Source: Hyperoodon ampullatus
Lineage: Eukaryota; Chordata; Mammalia; Artiodactyla; Ziphiidae
Reading direction: 5' to 3'
NCBI GenBank assembly: GCA_949752795.1
Contig: OX457074.1
Span: forward strand, 34,767,980 to 34,831,979
Length of the DNA stretch: 64,000 nucleotides
Position numbers and translations under genes: made by a program
The notes under the pieces: generated by a model
Told to the model about the DNA's origin: nothing
Databases searched by the model: none
Seen by the model: the letters and a program-made list of their open reading frames with translations, nothing else
Part shown: positions 61,351-64,000 of the stretch, in pieces
Layout of the letters: each line of letters begins with the position of its first letter
How positions within the stretch are numbered: the first letter of the stretch is position 1

Positions 61351-62261
61351 CCAAGTTCAATCAATCAGAAACAACCAACTCCCTTAGAAGTCACTGCACA
61401 GATACCCACATCTCGTATGGATGTCAAAGATTTCCCATGGCCACTGCTTCCGGTGAAAACGAGAGGAACTTGATTTTCGGATCCCTTTATGGCTGAATCA
61501 AGGGAGAAGCGAGAAACCAGAGGCTAGGAAGAACCTCCGAGAAACAAAGGGTTTAGAAATCAATAAGCAGAAGGCAGGGGCACGTGGCAGAGTCCAGGAG
61601 GGCACCTGGGCAGAGCCTCCCTTCTGGACTTCCTGGGTCTTCTAAAGAGGGAGCAAGGTGATGGGAGGCGAGGGCCTGCAGTATGTGGGGAGCTGACCCT
61701 GAGACACGTGGCTCCCGTTCCTCCTTTAGGGTAGGGTGACAAGGGGCAGGGAATTCAGGGTTCTCACACCTGCTCGCCCTCAGGATTAACACAGGGCAGG
61801 GCAGCTGGCAAACACTCACCTTGGCAAGGCAGCCCCGCTGAAGTCTACTTCACCCTGCTTCACTCCTCCCAGTCTACAGGGACCTCATGTTTGCAGAGAA
61901 CTTACCCTAAGCTACACTTTGTATTTTCCATGAGAGACTGTATCATGGAACAGGTCTCCTTGATTCAGGAAATGGAGTGGCATTCCTGTTTTAAAGTCTG
62001 TAACCTGGCAGGCCACACAGGGAAAAGATAAGATCTAGGACCTTAAAAATTAGGAGACAAAGGTCTGCCCCAGGAAAAAAAAAAAAATCTGAAAGTTGGA
62101 GACTCCAGTATAAGAACAGGTATCTACAGAGAGAACACATGTATTACTGAGAACAGAAGTTTGCTGTGGACCATTCCAGGTGATGAGCTGTCAGGGGTTA
62201 GTGGTTGTTTTTTGTTTTTCTTTTGGCCTCTGTAGGGTAGACATCTGTCATGCTGTTTTTA
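61351..62261 (-). other. ARHGAP44 intron, no recognised element
   Basis: Nothing coding or repetitive is recognised. Confidence 0.35.
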
Positions 62262-62384
62262 TTTTATTCAGTTTTGGCTGTGCTGTGCGGCACATGGAAT
62301 CTTAGTTCCCTGACCGGGGATTGAACCCATGCCCCCTGCAGTGGAAGCGTGGAGTCCTAACCACTGGACCGCCAGGGAAGCCCC
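62262..62384 (-). mobile_element. Old tRNA-type SINE
   Basis: TTGGCTGTGCTGTGCGGCAC, GACCGGGGATTGAACCCATG and the end CCGCCAGGGAAGCCCC. TGTCATGCTGTTT occurs on both sides (about 62246 and 62386) as a target duplication. Confidence 0.88.
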
Positions 62385-62399
62385 TTGTCATGCTGTTTC

Positions 62400-64000
62400 T
62401 GAATCCTGGTCAGGAACAGTCCTAACCAGAGATGTCAGCCAACGTATGGCTTTGAGGTATTCAAGTCTACAGAGATTGGAAAGGTTGAGATTTTTGTTCT
62501 AGAGATCAGTTACACTTGGGAAAGACTCACCAAGTGAAAGGAGGAAAGAAAACCTGGTATCTCCCCAAAAACCCACAGAAGCTTTGGGAGTCCCCGCACC
62601 GTTTAAGGTGAACTTGGAGGTCGGGGAGCAGTGGCAGGACGGGTGCCAAGGTGAATGATGAATAAGAAGGATCCTAAAAATCCTGGCTTAGCTTTGTCTG
62701 CAGTTCCCCAGGAAGGCCAAAATCCGGTATTTCCAGCTCCTCTAGGGATAATTCCTCTCCTAAATGCATAACAACAAAGTTTCTTCACCTCCCCAGTACA
62801 AATAAAACCTGGAGTCACCTGGCAACATTTCACAGACCTGGTCTCAGCATCCACAGATGTGTAAATCCTGGAAATGTGGAAGCAGAGGCAGGGCCTGGGC
62901 CAAGAATGAACCTCCCAAAGGCCCACCTGACCAATCCAACCCCCAAATATGAGTCAAAGTTTCCCCTGGTACCCAGAACTTTCTAGGTAAGCTTGTTTTA
63001 CCCCAGGTTCGGGCTCTCTCTGAAGTAACACTCCTGCACCCCCTATCCACGACATAAACCCCTTTCAGGGTGGCTGTCTTTTGGAGGCTCTCCATCCTTC
63101 CACTACATCTGCAGAGGACCTCAGTATCCACAACTGAAAAAAACAAGTCCCTTGGAACACGAGTTCTGACTGTCTCATGACAACAGGCTTTGTGATCTAA
63201 TAAATTTGGGAAATGATGCCACAGCCCCTTGTGAAGATGCATGGCACGTCACAGCGTGTAAAAGACCCTAAGAAGTCATACACTCAAGAAAGGGCTTTTC
63301 GACGTGTTGAATCCTGTGTTTCAGGAACGCATGAGACCCCAGATTTCCCTCTCCTTGCCTCCTGCCCCAACATAACCTAGCATTAGTGGAACCAGCGTTC
63401 CATAGAGCACTGTTCAGATCGCTCCCGAACTTCTCAATTACATGTGCTTATTCCAAGTTACAGAACGTCCAGGCTAAGGTCCGGGGGCAGGGGCGCTGGT
63501 GAGACAAGACCCCTGCAGAGCAGTTTCAAGCACAGGCTGAGGATGAGTAGTCACGCACGAAACTGAGCTCTGAGGGAGGCCGCTAGCCCTGGTGTAAATA
63601 TCCTCGTGGATTCGGGGGCTGCTGTCGGCTGGCCCTGGTAGAGGCCCCCTAAGGATCAGAACGCAAGTGAATTGGCTACAGGCACATCAGGTTTCAGATG
63701 GGAAAGCGCAGCTGCACCGAGCTGCACGGGGGCAGAACACTGGTATCCTTTTTTTTTTTTTTTTTAAAGCTTGTTCTGATTATCTTTAGTTGCATAATAA
63801 ACCACCTTTGAAGTTTAGTAGCTTATCGATCCGGGCCACAAGTCCACAATTTGGGGAGAGTCTGGCAGGGACAGATGGACTCGTCCACACAGCACTAGCT
63901 GAGGCAGTTTGACTTGTGTAGTTCTAGCCTCTGTATACCCCTAAGAACCCTCCGGTGCTAAGGCCCCAGCAGCATCTGTAAAGCTGCCTGCAGCCCCTGG
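62400..64000 (-). other. ARHGAP44 intron to the window edge
   Basis: No exon is recognised. From a T run at 63749-63766 onward, TTAGTTGCATAATAAACCAC, then TTTGAAGTTTAGTAGCTTAT, looks like an old dispersed repeat that I cannot place with confidence. Confidence 0.35.

Overview
The window is mammalian nuclear DNA, almost certainly from a cetacean. The main clue is more than a dozen tRNA-derived CHR-type SINEs, of both the longer CHR-1-like and the shorter CHR-2-like forms. Many keep long A or T tails and near-perfect target-site duplications, so they are young. CHR SINEs are known from whales, dolphins and their hippo and ruminant relatives. The species cannot be named from sequence alone.

Two protein-coding genes are present, arranged tail to tail. 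ELAC2 (long-form tRNase Z, the tRNA 3'-end endonuclease) is complete on the + strand in 24 coding exons from 19565 to 47254. The assembled frame is intact and encodes 815 residues. Its CpG-rich, TATA-less promoter lies around 19300-19560. The last five coding exons of ARHGAP44 (RICH2, a BAR/RhoGAP protein) lie on the - strand between 58937 and 49210. They include an 18-nt microexon and end in a PDZ-binding C terminus. The rest of ARHGAP44 lies beyond the right edge. Predicted poly(A) signals of the two genes face each other about 10 bp apart near 47930, so their 3' UTRs may overlap. ELAC2 next to ARHGAP44 matches the human 17p12 gene order.

Layout: 1-19300 is the upstream flank of ELAC2 and holds repeats only (CHR SINEs, MIR and L2 relics, MaLR-type LTRs, MER2 and MER5-like DNA transposons, two L1 fragments). 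19300-26215 holds the promoter and exons 1-8. 26216-38582 is intron 8, about 10 kb of which is antisense-oriented L1 with SINEs inside it. Intron 8 also carries two duplicated non-L1 segments. 38583-47254 is GC-rich and packs exons 9-24 with several introns under 150 bp. 47255-49209 holds the facing 3' UTRs. 49210-64000 holds ARHGAP44 exons and introns with scattered SINEs, a small L1, a minisatellite and TG/CA microsatellites.

There is no sign of a bacterial-type system, CRISPR array, phage or novel gene cluster. The points most worth a second look are: the facing 3' ends; the dual ELAC2 start codons; the ARHGAP44 microexon; a 60-nt in-frame exon-like block in ELAC2; the intron 8 duplication carrying CTCF-like motifs; a perfect 30-bp palindrome; and several well-dated nested insertions.
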